Shown piece by piece: positions 23,375-35,537 of a stretch of 64,000 nt of DNA (position 1 is the stretch's first letter; each line of letters begins with the position of its first letter). The DNA comes from Nymphaea colorata (lineage: Eukaryota; Streptophyta; Magnoliopsida; Nymphaeales; Nymphaeaceae), in assembly GCF_008831285.2 (NCBI RefSeq), contig NC_045143.1, positions 2,074,503-2,138,502 of the forward strand. The letters are read 5' to 3'. The notes under the pieces were generated by a model. It had not been told where the DNA came from. It did not search any database and saw only the letters and a program-made list of their open reading frames with translations. The position numbers and the translations under genes are program-made.

Positions 23375-23820
23375 GGTTGGGTCAGTTAGGTTTGGGCTTC
23401 GGGCCAGCCAAGATAAGGTTCGGGCTTGGACCGGTTTGACACCTTAAAATCGAGTTTGGGCTCGACTCGATATCCGACATCTGAGCCTGGGCACAACACA
23501 GTCAGTCCGGTTAAAATAAAAAAATTATTTTTTAAAAATTAAAAAAATAAAGATAAAATATATTTTTAAATAATAAAACATATATCATTATTAAATAAAA
23601 AAATAAATAAATCGACCGAATTGAGCCCCATCAAGCCGGCCCGATAGGGCCCAAGCTGAACTTTTTGGACCCGGGTAGTCGGGCCTGATGCCTAGGGTTA
23701 GGGAGAGCTTGGGGTGTCAACATGTCTGGCTAGCCCGAGCTGAACTTTTCGGACCCAGGTACCCGGGGCCGGATGCCCAGGGTTAAGGGAGCCTAGGGTG
23801 CTGGCATGGCCCTGTCCCCT
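23375..23820. repeat. Dispersed repeat R2, copy 2, with a local tandem duplication
   Basis: The architecture matches 8643-8915: a GC-rich shoulder (GGTTCGGGCTTGGACC), an AT core (ATTAAAAAAATAAAGATAAA) and a second GC-rich shoulder. A roughly 95-bp unit from the right shoulder is present twice, at about 23632-23722 and 23727-23812. Both units have AAGCTGAACTTTT- or GAGCTGAACTTTT-like words followed by GGACCC and CAGGGTTA or TAGGGTTA. Confidence 0.6.
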
Positions 23821-25819
23821 CCCCTCCTCCGTTAGGACTTTGACAATTAAAATTCTACGTATAAATTTTTTTGAATACTTTAGTTTGGCTTTGTAAAACT
23901 TTGAAAAAGTTACGATTATAGCTTATATTAAAATTTAGAAAATTTTCGATTGGTCTTTGGAAAAGTATGAAAACTTACCATTGTTAATCTTGACAAAAAA
24001 ATTTGGGAACAGTACGTCATCCAAGCAGCGATCAGGTAGTCCATCAACACGAAGGCAGTGGGTGCGGCCAATAGTGTCCTAACAACAACCCACCGATAGT
24101 TTAGTTCGTCCCGGGTGAAGGCCACCGATAGATGAACAATTCCACAACTTGTAGTCAAGTCCTGTGATGCAGTTGGTTTTCTGGAGGTCCACATGTAGGA
24201 TGACAGTGTTCTTCGTGGAAAATGAGTCCTACTACGTAATGAAAAAACATTTATACTACGCATTCCCCTCGTCTCTTTGATTATTTTCTGCTCCTCTCTC
24301 TCTCTCTCTCTCTCTCTTGGCAAGGCGTGATGCTACTAGTAGAAGAGAATGGCGTGCTGCTACTATTGAATCAGAAGCGAAGGTAAGGAACATCAGCAAC
24401 TGTTTGAAGAATTTATTTCCAGAAAGTTCTCTGAAGAAGAACGGATCCTAACAAACAGATCGATGAAGTAAAAAAGAAGGATGACTCAACCAAGTCAGGA
24501 GCTGTATCGACTCCATGAAAGAGAACAAATCCTCAATCACTGGCTTGGCTGGCTTGCTGAACAATGGAGATGGATGAAAAGAAAAAAGCAGCTGATTTAA
24601 AGGACCACTGCTACTACTTATATTACTATCCCCAAGTAACAGTAAAACAGCTCTGCCTTGCAAACTTAGAAAAACTTTCTTACCAAAAGAGAAAGTGAGC
24701 CGTGACTTTAGATGGCATCAGGGACATCTAACCTAGACCATGCATTTTTTTATACGATGGTTTTGATTTGTTGTCTTGTTTAACTTTTTACTATTTTTTT
24801 TCCCGGCAAGAGTTTTCCAGAAGCTGATTAAAAAGAGAGTGAAATAACTACAAAGGATACGCTTCTTTTTTTTATTATTACAAAAACAATAGTTCACTGT
24901 CCACTTAACAAGCGCACGAAAAAAATCTCTCAGTGGAGCATGGATGCCAGAGTTAAAAATTTTTTATAAGTTTTTAAATTTTGATGACACAGGTCGAAAT
25001 ATTATTTTTTAAAATTTTTATATGTAACAAATATTTTTTTAATTTAAATATAATTAAAAAAAATTCTTTGAAGCCCCGTTTGATTATCGAGGGAATTACT
25101 GTACACCGGTTGAAAAATGTGTAGTACGATTTCAACCAGTGTAATCAAACACCATGAATTTTACCAATCCAGGGTAAAGTTCTCCCAGAAAAAAGTCGGA
25201 CCCCGGGTCCGACCTTTTTGCGAGGATAATATTTTTGCCCATTGGGGCTTCCTCATCTTTGTCCACAACGTTCCTCTTCGTCGCCAGACTCTCCACCACC
25301 ACAGCTGCTCTGCAGAGGTGGGTAGAAGTTCCTCTTCGTCGTCGTTCTTTCCACCACCACAGCCGCTCTGCCTCCATCGGTCGCCATGGTTAGAAGTTCC
25401 TCTTCATCGCCGTGCTCTCCACCGCCATTGTCGCTCTGCCTCCATCCCTCGCCGTGATAGATTTAGAAGTTGTTGAGGTATCCCAACCTCCCTCTCCTAT
25501 TGGGCGTTCTTCCTTTTCTTAAACCCTTTTTCTGGATCGGGTAAAATTTTTTAAAATTTACATTTAATTTTCAAATTTTTTTTTTTGAGGTTGGGGCAGA
25601 CCCATGCGGACCTCTCTCTCTTGAAAACACTTCTATGATACAAGAGTGGGAGTTCGGGAAAACACTTCGATGCTTAGATTCTAACTTTTTCGAACGTGAG
25701 AATACGCCCAGTTGGAAAGAGTATACAAGTTGGGCCAGGTAAGGAACATCGATGTTTATATATATATATATATATATATTTTACCCCTTAAGGGGAGTGC
25801 GGCCGACGCCATTGTACCA
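23821..25819. other. Spacer without a supportable gene
   Basis: Contains a (CT)n tract at 24294-24318, a C/T-rich minisatellite at 25266-25460 and a short (TA)n at 25757-25780. Open frames at 23928-24323 and 24448-24663 show no family motif. Sequence around 25075-25160 (GCCCCGTTTGATTAT, then AATCAAACACC) looks like a short transposon edge. Confidence 0.6.
25266..25460. repeat. Three-unit minisatellite
   Basis: The word GTTCCTCTTC recurs at about 25270, 25328 and 25396, each followed by CGTC-rich sequence, CTCCACCACCAC-like and GCTCTGCCTCCAT-like words. Unit length is about 58-68 bp. The proline/serine-rich open frame through it (25117-25476) is a by-product of this composition. Confidence 0.75.
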
Positions 25820-28110
25820 CCATTGGCACCGTAATATGTGTCAAGTTCATGTGAGACCTCGGGTTTGGATGTGGGCACAATCATAAAACTGCATATAGAA
25901 TTCGGGCCTGCTTAAATCATCAGGTCCACTTGTCAAATTTATTGGGCTAAATAATTTCAAATTCGGGTCAATAATTAGATGCATCGAATCTTTTAATGTT
26001 TAATGGAAATTAATGTTGACAATAGTGAAAGGAACTCACTTTCAGAGAAAAAACGGAAAATGAAATATTAATTGAAAAATATGCAATATTTACCGTCACC
26101 ATCCTTGTGAGCTGTGATATATATATATATATATATATATAAAAGCATTGGCTCATAGCAATATATTTCCTTATTCTTGAAAAATAATTTTCATCCATCG
26201 CTTAAAGGGCTGGATCCATGAACTTGAGCATCAATAAAGTACAAGTCTACAAAACTCCAGTTTTTGCATTACAAAAAAAATCTCTGGGCCAACGATAGCC
26301 GATCACTATGACCGAACCACGTAAAAAAAAGATTTGGATACTGAAAAAAATTTCGATATTTGATTATGAATTCATATCACATTTGGATATAAGAAACGAC
26401 ATCGAATCGAATTTAGAGTCAGATTTAACTAAATGTTGACCAAATTCAGATTCAAATTTGGTCAGGATAATAGCTTTAATTCGAATAAACATCTTGTAAC
26501 GAATGTCTATAATATAATTTGGGTTAGATCTAAAAGTTGGATTTGGATGTTAATTTAAAAAACAAATTCGGATCGGATTTGAAGTATGAATTCAGATTGT
26601 GGGTTTGGATATGATACCATTTGTTTTTTCATCCGAATTGAAATTCACATAAATGAATCTAAATATATAGATATTTGAAAAAACAGACATGGTAAGCATA
26701 CATCTGATTCCAATTGTTTCCCTAATGTTGCCTACAGCTTAGGAACTAAATACAAAAAGCCCTTCAAGTTTGTTCATGGATTATTGAAAATTTTAAAGGA
26801 ATAAAGAAAAAAAGAGTAAATTCCTAAAAGTGCTTACTTGTAATGGAGTTTACTTTGGGGTATTCCAATGTGAATTTTCATGTTATAGAATTTAAATTCA
26901 AACATATTATCGATTTTTATAAAAAGAAAACAAATCCTAACTTAGTGACAATAGGGTACACTCATGAAATACTATTGTTTTACAAATCACACCCAATTTC
27001 TCGAGTAATTTTTCTGATTTCTGGGACATATTCATAGAATATTAACACAGGATTGCTGACACCAAATAATATTATCAGTTGTTATTGTTTCCTAAATAAA
27101 CATACATTTTAAAAGTAATGTTGACATTATCAAGAAGTATAATCCATTAATTTGGCGTTGAAAAAAAGACGGGAGAAATATCTAGATATTCTTATAAAAA
27201 GAGATGTATAAATATTAATACCTACACTCTACACTCCTTAAGGTTGATGATGGTCTTCCATATTAAAAAAAGACGTTAGATTTTTACTTGTTTTTTTTTT
27301 TTAAATATGGTATTAAAGCAGGAAGATCCCCATATGTTGCACGAGAAAATAAAGCGCATTATGCAAGTGTTTAACGTTATTAAATAAAAATTTCACAATA
27401 AAGTGAAGGTCGTCATTGATAAAAGATAATTTTGTGACCTATAAGGGAATTATATTGTGGAGGTCAAGATGGCAAAAATAAAAAAAAAATCGGTAGAAAT
27501 ATGATTTCTTGGAGTTTTCAAGTATGTCTAGTATGACTTGGAGGTGAAAATGGAAAGTGTCATGTTAAGGTTGTAAAAAAAAATCTTCTCAATAAAAGAA
27601 ACGACGTTATTATTGTTAAAGATAATGTGATGACTTATAAGAGAACGACATCTATAAAAGCTAATATGTAATAAAAATAATAATAACATTGTTATCAACG
27701 AGGGTGGTCATCCACCTGAATTTGCAAAAAAAAAAAATCAAGTTTCTTGACTTTATTGTAAGAGAATGATATCTATAAAAATAAAGAAACCAACAAAAAT
27801 AATAATTACATTGTTATCAACAAATAAATTCGGCGACCCAAAGTTGTAAAAAAAATAAAGAGATATCTAGAGATTATTACAAACAGAGAGTATAAATATC
27901 AAATTAAACATTATGATCTTTAGGGCCAATGGTGGCCTTCCGTGGTGGAAAACCATGTTAAATCTCATGCTTTCATTATTTTTTTTTATGTATTTTTAAC
28001 AATATCCAAGTACATGTATTTTTTATATCTTTGAAGAAAAAAAACATGAGTCATCAATGAATGTTAGATGCTAGCAAAACTACGCTGACTTACTGGCCTT
28101 CGTGAAGCTT
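25820..28110. repeat. R1 repeat, copy B
   Basis: Nearly the same sequence and orientation as copy A from CCATTGGCACCGTAATAT onward, with a shorter (TA)n tract (26117-26141). It adds a short insert around 26620-26655 (CATTTGTTTTTTCATCCGAA), which is shared with copy C and missing from copy A. The primer-binding-like site at 27308-27319 reads TGGTATTAAAGC. The 3' end is interrupted by a TIR element starting at 28112. Confidence 0.8.
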
Positions 28111-28111
28111 A

Positions 28112-28554
28112 GGGATGTCAATGGATCAGATATATCCTTAATTATGTCTGCTTTTTCGGATATCCACATATTCAGGTTTAGATTCGAATTCAAATAAAGA
28201 AAAGTCATATTCGGATATCCACATATTCAGGTTCAGATTCGAATTCAAATAAAGAAAAGTCATATCCGAATCCGAATCTGATTTTTGTATTATATCCAAA
28301 CCCGAATCCGAATTTTGAACCGAATTTTGTCAATTTTCAAAATTTGATAGCATTAGATACAATATGTTTGTCTAAAAATGAATCCGATCCGAATCTAATT
28401 AGATATTTATGTATATTCGAATCCGATCGGATGTCAGTTATTAAATCCGAATTCGATCCAATTTCTTAATCGGATATTAATTTTTTTCCATATATGATTT
28501 TTTTCAATCGGTTTGGTCGGATGTCCGATTCAAATTGGATATATTGACATCCAT
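28112..28554. mobile_element. Short TIR element rich in GAATCCGAAT words
   Basis: It begins with GGGATGTCAATGGATC and ends with ATTGACATCC, an imperfect terminal inverted repeat. The interior is many degenerate copies of TCGGATATCC and CCGAATCCGAAT, and a 60-70 bp block is directly repeated (TCGGATATCCACATATTCAG near 28158 and 28210). No transposase frame is present, so it is non-autonomous. I could not confirm a target-site duplication. Confidence 0.65.
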
Positions 28555-28650
28555 AATGATGGGTAGGAGTGAGGTGCTTAATTCAGCTGTCTATTCTTAG
28601 CTCCATGGGTTTATGCGTTGCAGCTTCCCAATTAAAGAAATGGAAGCAAC

Positions 28651-28857
28651 AGAGATGCTTGCTACTTTAGCATTCAATTATAAACAAAGATGATGCTTAT
28701 ATGAGAAAGTATTGAAAGAAAAGGTGATTCTAGTTGAAAAGATGTCTTTGATTAAAAAACGCTTACCTTTTCAACTAGAATCACCTTTTCTTTTAATACT
28801 TTCTCATATAAGCATCATCTTTGTTTACAATTAAATGCTAAAGTAGCAAGCATCTCT
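28651..28857. repeat. Hairpin-forming inverted repeat, 91-bp arms, 25-bp loop
   Basis: The left arm, 28651-28741, is almost the reverse complement of 28767-28857. Outer ends are AGAGATGCTTGCTACTTTAG and CTAAAGTAGCAAGCATCTCT. Only a few mismatches are visible. A further partial copy of the right arm lies at 28937-28990 (CCAACTAGAATCACC onward). Confidence 0.9.
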
Positions 28858-29672
28858 TTTGATAATGCCAGTGCGTTCACTAAGTTGTGTGTGTTGCAGT
28901 TAGCTTGGTGGATTCCTGGAGATTGCTTCGCCCCCTTTCCAACTAGAATCACCTTTTCTTTTATTTCTTTCTCATATAAGCTTCATCTTTGGTGCAAAAC
29001 TCATCTTCCTTTGATAAACATATTCGCAACCATTCCTTACACACAAGAACAGGGAATGGTTTCATAATATTAACAAAATCCCTAAGCAATTACATTGTCA
29101 ACAATGTAGCGGGAAGCTCACGAATTCACGCGTTCTAGGTACTTGCGATCGATGGCAAAACAATGGTGTCAAGACGTATTGAATTTACACGTTGAACCAA
29201 AGTGCTGGGAACCTGAGACTTCTGAGCAGACAGTATTAGTACCTAAGCTGTATCTCATCACTGTGCCGGTCAGTGAGTTGCCAAATCTGCATCCCTCTTA
29301 TTGAAGCAGCCATTCCTTGTTCTTCCGCAGACGATCGTTGTAGCTATCCATCACAGCAGAACTCGTTTTCTTTGTTTCTTCACTGGTCATCTCTTTAAAC
29401 CTCATGATGCGAATTTATGAATGTATTTTTCATAATCTGGTTACTGAAAAAAATATCTTACTGGATTGAATCAATTTTCTGAAAAAACTTAAACATTCAT
29501 CACCAGATATTCTTAATTACTGTAACTTGAGCGGCCTCCTAAAGTTGAGTACTGCCGCTGAAAGTACCTGCAGTAATGCATATTCTGTAGCTACTAAGTA
29601 AAATCCGGTGGTGGGATGCTTACTACAGATTACGGTGCGTAGAATCTCTGCACAGTTCATTGAATAACGTAG

Positions 29673-30059
29673 TTAAAAAACAAAAGGTACACGCGTTGAA
29701 CCAAAGGCTGCGAGAGGGAGCAAGGTAGAGGCAGAAAGCGATCTAAATAGACAGGAACAGAAAACTAAGATGAGAGAGAATACAAATGGAGCATCACTTC
29801 TTCTTCCTGGACAAAGATCTACTGCCAACCTGCCTGGCAGCAAGATGAAGGCCACCAAGATGAGCATTGAGCCGACTGTTTTCTGACGCATAGAAACTGC
29901 AGCAATTCCATTCTCATCCTCTAATCTCAATGACATACTTGAGATGTTTTCATTGGAGCCAGACTCTTGTATGGACCCTAGGCAAGCACCTAATGGCTGC
30001 AAGATGCCTTCTGTGGAACTAGAAGCCAAGGATTGTGCAACATAGTTGGAGTAGTGCAT
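29673..30059 (-). other. Unrecognised open frame with a possible membrane segment, 128 codons
   Basis: The frame reads MHYSNYVAQSLASSSTEG at the start. A hydrophobic stretch of about 12 residues (SMLILVAFILLP) follows near residues 68-79, with a second hydrophobic patch near FVFSLILVFCSCLF. Upstream sequence stays open for several codons (RRETAKSI) to a possible AG acceptor, so it could be the last exon of a longer or decayed gene. I recognise no family, and neighbouring exons are not evident. A chance frame is also possible. Confidence 0.25.
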
Positions 30060-31002
30060 AATTGATTTTGCAGTCTCCCTCCTCTGGAATTAAATGGCCA
30101 CTGTCATTCATGTATTGCTTATTAGCAAATATGACTGTCTCCCCTACTTTGAAAGTAAATGATCAGTGATATTCATCTACTGCTTATTAACAAATATGAC
30201 ATTTAAGATGCACGCCAAGAACTACAAAGTCTTTTTTGATGGATCGCAGATCAATCGAGTCCCTCAAAGTAGTGACTTCCACAACATAATCTTCCCTATG
30301 CAGTGTTTTGCTGCCACAATCTTCCAAGGATTAGATGTTACATGGTTCAATTGCACAAATGATGGGAGAAGAGCAAATGTCTGTGGCCTTGTGTGCCATT
30401 TGGTCGGAATAAATTGAAGTGTGCATTAAGGGATGCGTGAACTTAAAAAATCGAGGTGTATAATTCATCAAAATTTAATAGGTAAAAGCGAAAAACAAAG
30501 TTTTTCTTCTATCCATAAACATGATCAAATTAAGGCATGACTTACAACCAGCTGGAAATAAACCTCGACCATGATGATCTGGAGACGGATTTTGACCAAT
30601 GTTGTGATCGCGATCTCGCTTCTGAAAGCTCGACTCTGTTAATAAATTTCCGTCGATCTGATCAAATGCGTATTTTCTGCACTGCTTGGCATGTGCAAAG
30701 TTCAACCATGTAAGAGTTCGATATCCATGCCAATGACACGCCTGTCACCGAAATCTCTGTCGCGCTGATGATAACTTCATAAATGATTCCACCATCATGA
30801 TAGTTCTACATTGAGAAGAGGGATTCCCATTATTTATCTCTATACCGGTGCAGTTTTTCTTCACCGCTGCTTCCTAGACAATGTTTTTGACAAACCCTGA
30901 AAATTCCAAAGATGATGCATAGGAGCAAGAATGCTCCACCAAATGGAACAACCACCAAGGTGAAAGACATTTCTTCTCACTTCCAAGCCTTAAACAAGAT
31001 CC

Positions 31003-31550
31003 CATATTATGGCGCGAGTATATGACATCTCCCTCCCGAGAGATGAGCCAAGCCAGTTGAGGGACACTAGTTGTAAAATTTTTAAGTTGTTTTCAGTGAA
31101 AATTAATTACAACTTTAGAACGAACTGTTCTTGTTACCAAGTGACCCTTTTGAGGAACCAGTTCAAGAGTTTAGAACAAATTTGTGAAAGACGAACAATA
31201 TGTTATTGTTACGGTGCATGATGGACACAAACACGAACAATTCTTTTCCTTTCTTTTGTTTGCTGTACAAACAAGCTTTTGTGGTAAGACACCCATTCAT
31301 TTCTTTCGCTAGTAAGACACCCTTGCTGTGTAACCAAGTGATGGCTCTTTTTCCATTCCTTTCATATAGGAATGGGGTGACCCCTTTTTGACTTCACAAC
31401 CTTCCACAGTTAACTTCTCTTTCCAATTTTGAAAAGTATCTCTTCGTCACAGTAAACAGTATCCCATGTTATGGCAAGAATATATGACATCTCCCTCCCC
31501 GGGGATGAGCCAGTTGAGGGACACTAGTTATAAAATTTGAAATTCTTAAG
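31003..31550. repeat. Direct repeat pair of about 80 bp, 455 bp apart
   Basis: The block at about 31003-31085 (CATATTATGGCGCGAGTATA, then GACATCTCCCTCCCGAGAG, then TTGAGGGACACTAGTTGTAA) recurs at about 31462-31540 with a few changes and a 7-bp gap. Confidence 0.8.
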
Positions 31551-31623
31551 GGGCATCAAATATGCAAATTAAAAATTGTTTAATTTGTTTTCCTTCACAA
31601 AAAATTTCTGGCTACATTCTTGC

Positions 31624-33545
31624 TTGTGATATATATATATATAATTTTCATCCATTGCTTAAATGGCTGGACCCATGAACATGAGCATCAATAAAATACA
31701 AGTCTACAAAGCTCAGTTTTGCATTACAAAAAAAATCTCCATTTTGTGGGCCAACGGTAGCCTATCATTATGACCGAACCACATAAAAGAAAAAGATTTG
31801 GATACTGAAAAGCATTTTGATATTTGATTATGAATTCATATCACATTCGGATATAAGAAATGGCATCCGATCGAATTTAGAGTCAGATTTAAGTAAATGT
31901 TGACCAGATTTGGATTCAGATTTGGTCAGGATAATAGTTTTAATTTGAATAAATATCTTGTAGATGTCTATAATATGGTTTGGATTAGATCTAAAAGTGG
32001 GATTCAGATGTTAATTTAAAAACCAAATTCGGATCAGGTTTGAATTATGAATTCAGATTTTGTGTTTGGATATGATATCATTTTTTTTTCATCCGAACTG
32101 AAATTCATATTTGAATCTAAATATGTAGATATTTAGAAAAACGGATATGTTAAGTATACATCTAATTCCAATTATATCTTTAAGAATTGCCTACGGCTTA
32201 GGAACTAAATACAGAAGCCCTTCAAGTTTGTTCATGGATTATTGAAAAAATTAAAGGAATAAAGGAAGAGTAAATTCGTAAATGTGCCTACATGTGAATT
32301 GTGAATTTGCATGTTATAAAATTTAAATCCAAGCATATTATCGGTCTTTGTAGAAAGAAAAAAAATCATAACTTAATGACAATAAGGTAGACTCATGGAT
32401 TACTAGTGTTTTTACAAATCAGGCTCAATTTCTCGAGGAATTTTTTCTGATTTCTGGGACAAATTCATAGAATATTGACACAGGGTTGCTGTCACCGTAC
32501 ACCTCTAAAAGATGTTCTTGGTAGATCCGAGACTTAAAGCATAGGAGGGAAATGATGCGTACGTTTGATTTTTATTTTTATTTTTTAAATATGGTATTAG
32601 AGCAAGAAGATCCCCATATGGTGCACAAGAAAATAAAGAGCATTATGCAAATGTTTAACGTTGTTAAATAAAATTTTCACAATAAAATGAAGGTTATCGT
32701 TGATAAAAAATAATTTTGTGACCTAAAAGGGAATTATATTGTGGAGGTGAAGATGGACACATAGCATTATTATCAACAAAGAGGGTCGTTGACTCGTTGC
32801 AAAAAAAGAAAAAGAAAAAGAAAAACAAAAACAAAATCGGTCAGTAGAAATATAATCTCTTGGATTTTTTAAGTATGTCTTGGACGTAAAAAAGGAAAGT
32901 GTTATGCAAATGATTTAATGCTATCGAACGTAATGTGGCGACTTTTAAAAAATGATGTCTATAAAAGTAAAGATGTAATAAAAATTAATAAAATTGTTAT
33001 CAACAAGGAAGGTCATCCACCTGAATTTGCAAGGAAATTGTGTTTCTCGAGATTATTGTAAACTGTGAGTGTAAATATCAAATCTAACAATATTGATGTT
33101 CTCCAATGTAACTAACATTTTTGCTCAATAAAAGAAATGTTTGGGGATATTTTGCAATCTATAAGGGAATGATATCTATAGGAATGAAGAAGCCACCAAA
33201 AATAATAATAGCATCACTATCAACAAAGAGATTCGTCAACCTAAAAATGTAAAAATCATCAAAGAGATATCTAAAGAATATTGTAAACAAAAGTATAAAT
33301 ATCAGATCTCATGCTAATTGATCCTTCAGGCCCATGGTGGCCTTCTGTGGTGAAAAACCATGTTAAATCACATGTAATCTCATGTTTTCATTATTTTTTA
33401 TGTATTTTTAACAACATCCAATTGTGTTGCATGTATTTTTTTATATCTTTTAGGCAAAAAAAAAAAAAAAACACGAGTCATCAATAAATGTGAGAAAAAC
33501 TATGCTGACTTACTAGCCTTCATCGATAAAAGTGGAGTTATATCT
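31624..33545. repeat. R1 repeat, copy C (5'-truncated)
   Basis: Colinear with copies A and B but starting inside the (TA)n tract, so the CCATTGGCACCG head is missing. The primer-binding-like site TGGTATTAGAGC lies at 32592-32603. The tandem units, the CCCATGGTGGCCTTCTGTGG block and the ATCGATAAAAGTGGAGTTA end are all recognisable. There is an extra AAGAAAAAGAAAAAG run near 32806. Confidence 0.78.
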
Positions 33546-35537
33546 ACGCACCATGCAATAAAGTTTTATACATTTGAAACATTTAAAAGTTATTAAATTA
33601 ATGTCTCTCACGCAATAAAATGTTCAGTAGGAGGAAAACCTTTGCCCCCATGACATAGCTGGAAAAGGTTGGCCATGAGATCGTCAGACCATAAGCAAGG
33701 GCACATGCACATGCACATGCACATATGAAAGCTGAAGATGGAGACATTCGGCCACAAACATGTGGTATTTGATTAGCTTACAAATAAGCGCACAAAATTA
33801 AAACTTCATCCACCCCCCAATTCAGATTCAAATTCACATTCAAAATGTAATAGAATTATATAATAGGATATTTGTCCAAAAATAAATCCGATCCAAATCC
33901 ATATGGATCAGATATTTATGTATATCTGAATATGATTCCAAATCTGATCAGATATCGTTTCTTAAATCCGATCGGATCTGATTTTTTTAATCAGATATTA
34001 AATTTCTTTTTAAATACGACTGTTTCATATCGATTCGGCTAGATATGCAATTCAAATCAGATATATTGACATTCCTACTGATCCAATTGCACCTTCATTG
34101 TCATATGGTTCCATGGATATATGTGCTCTTACATATCACTTTCAGAGCCTCCCATATGGTAAATGACAAATTATAACTTAGTCATACTAGAGATGCAATG
34201 ACATGTACCATGGATGGTGACATGATTGTGACTTGGAAAGGATTAAAGGCATTCATTGGGCGTCCATTATAGAAAAAATTAGGTGCTATATCTCACCAAA
34301 TTAAGAATTAGGTGCTTTTGGACCAGAATACCACATTTTTTTTTTTTATAATGGATGCCCAATGAATGCCTTTAATCCTTTCCAAGTCACAATCATGTCG
34401 CCATCCATGGTACATGTCATAGCATCACTAGTATGACTGAGACATAATAATTTGTCATTTACCATACGGGAGGCTCTGAAAGTGATATGTAAGAGCACAT
34501 ATATCCATGGAACCATATGACCAGAGACAAGCCAAGCTACCCAAGGTAATACATTCATATATCAAGTTATGTATGACTGTGAAATTTATTGCCTCTTGCC
34601 AGATACACAACCATGATCTTTATCTTCTCTCTATCTATGTATGACAATAACTCTATAGATTATGCAATATTGATAATATATTGGACCTCGACATGTGATG
34701 CACCAACTCGATCGGTTTGACGCGAATTCTTGTGAATGATTAAAACAAAGGAATATTATGAAAATGCGGGAAAATGAAAACAGAATGCATGCAGTGAATG
34801 AAATTTGAGTTTGTTATTTTCATTTTTGAGATGTCAGCAACAGGAAAATCCTGGTTTTTTTTTTTTTTTAAATGTAAGAGAGTCAGAGACTCTCCTCCTA
34901 GTTAAAATTAATTTCGTATATATATTAACTGCTACTCGCCATCCAATTGAATATTCATTTCTTGCTTTGTATATAATATCTCCGCTTGGTGGAGTCTGCC
35001 ACTCTCAGAGCTCAATTATTCAACCAATTTTGCGTCGGCTGCCCTTTTTCTTCATGCGCCTCGCAAAGTGGTGCGTCTCCTTTGCTTTAATTTAATTAGG
35101 AGGAGTCTCTCTTACATTTCCTTATCGACACTATGTTTACTGTAATCCTTTCTACAGGTTGTTCGATTTTTTGTTTCTGAAAAAACAGGATTGTCCTGTT
35201 CCTGGCTTCTCAAGAATGAAAATAGTAAACGCAAATTTCAAAACAGTGAAACCGCATGCATTCTGTGTTAATTTTCTCGCATTTTCACCAATGAAGCATC
35301 TTCTAACTGTTCAAGGCTGTCCGTTTGCCGAGTCTTCTATTTAACCACGAGGACATTTTGGTCATTTCTTACCTATAACACATGGTCACTTGTTAGGGAT
35401 CATAACTTATAACCTGCTCCCTTGCAGGTGCACCAAATTCTCTAAGCCCAAGATTTTTAAGTAATCTTTTACAAAATAAAGTGTAACATTTTGTTTTATT
35501 TTATTTTATTTTCTTGCATTTATTTTGGTGGATGCAG
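33546..35537. other. Spacer between R1 copy C and the FMO-B fragment
   Basis: Contains a (CACATG)n tract at 33701-33725, a 5'-truncated GAATCC-type TIR element (about 33818-34076, ending GATATATTGACATTCC) and the long inverted repeat at 34100-34521. From 34530 to 35537 no gene feature is seen apart from the intron-like lead-in to FMO-B exon 4. Confidence 0.6.
34100..34521. repeat. Hairpin-forming inverted repeat, about 172-bp arms, 77-bp loop
   Basis: The left arm, 34100-34270, pairs with 34348-34521. Ends are GTCATATGGTTCCATGG and CGTCCATTAT on the left, and ATAATGGATGCCC and CCATGGAACCATATGAC on the right. The arms differ by scattered point changes. The loop contains AATTAGGTGCT twice and ends in a T run. 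Confidence 0.9.

Larger units (their letters stand above)
28991..31623. other. Spacer between R1 copies B and C, with unrecognised open frames
   Basis: No gene is secure. The 128-codon minus-strand frame at 29673-30059 is listed separately. A plus-strand frame at 30166-30417 (83 codons) and a minus-strand frame at 30475-30705 show no motif I know. A 30-bp word around TGCTTATTAGCAAATATGAC is repeated at about 30110 and 30180, and an 80-bp block is repeated at 31003 and 31460. Confidence 0.5.

Noticed and set aside
25117-25476. 119-codon Pro/Ser/His-rich frame that looks like a low-complexity protein
   Set aside because: It is the read-through of a three-unit C/T-rich minisatellite, the unit lengths are not multiples of three, and no start or splice context supports it.
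19410-28110. R1 copies A and B as the two LTRs of one large element enclosing the copia genes
   Set aside because: The copia relic is on the minus strand with its own polypurine tract and adjoining LTR, and R1 copies contain a primer-binding site internally, so they are not its LTRs. A third R1 copy lies outside.
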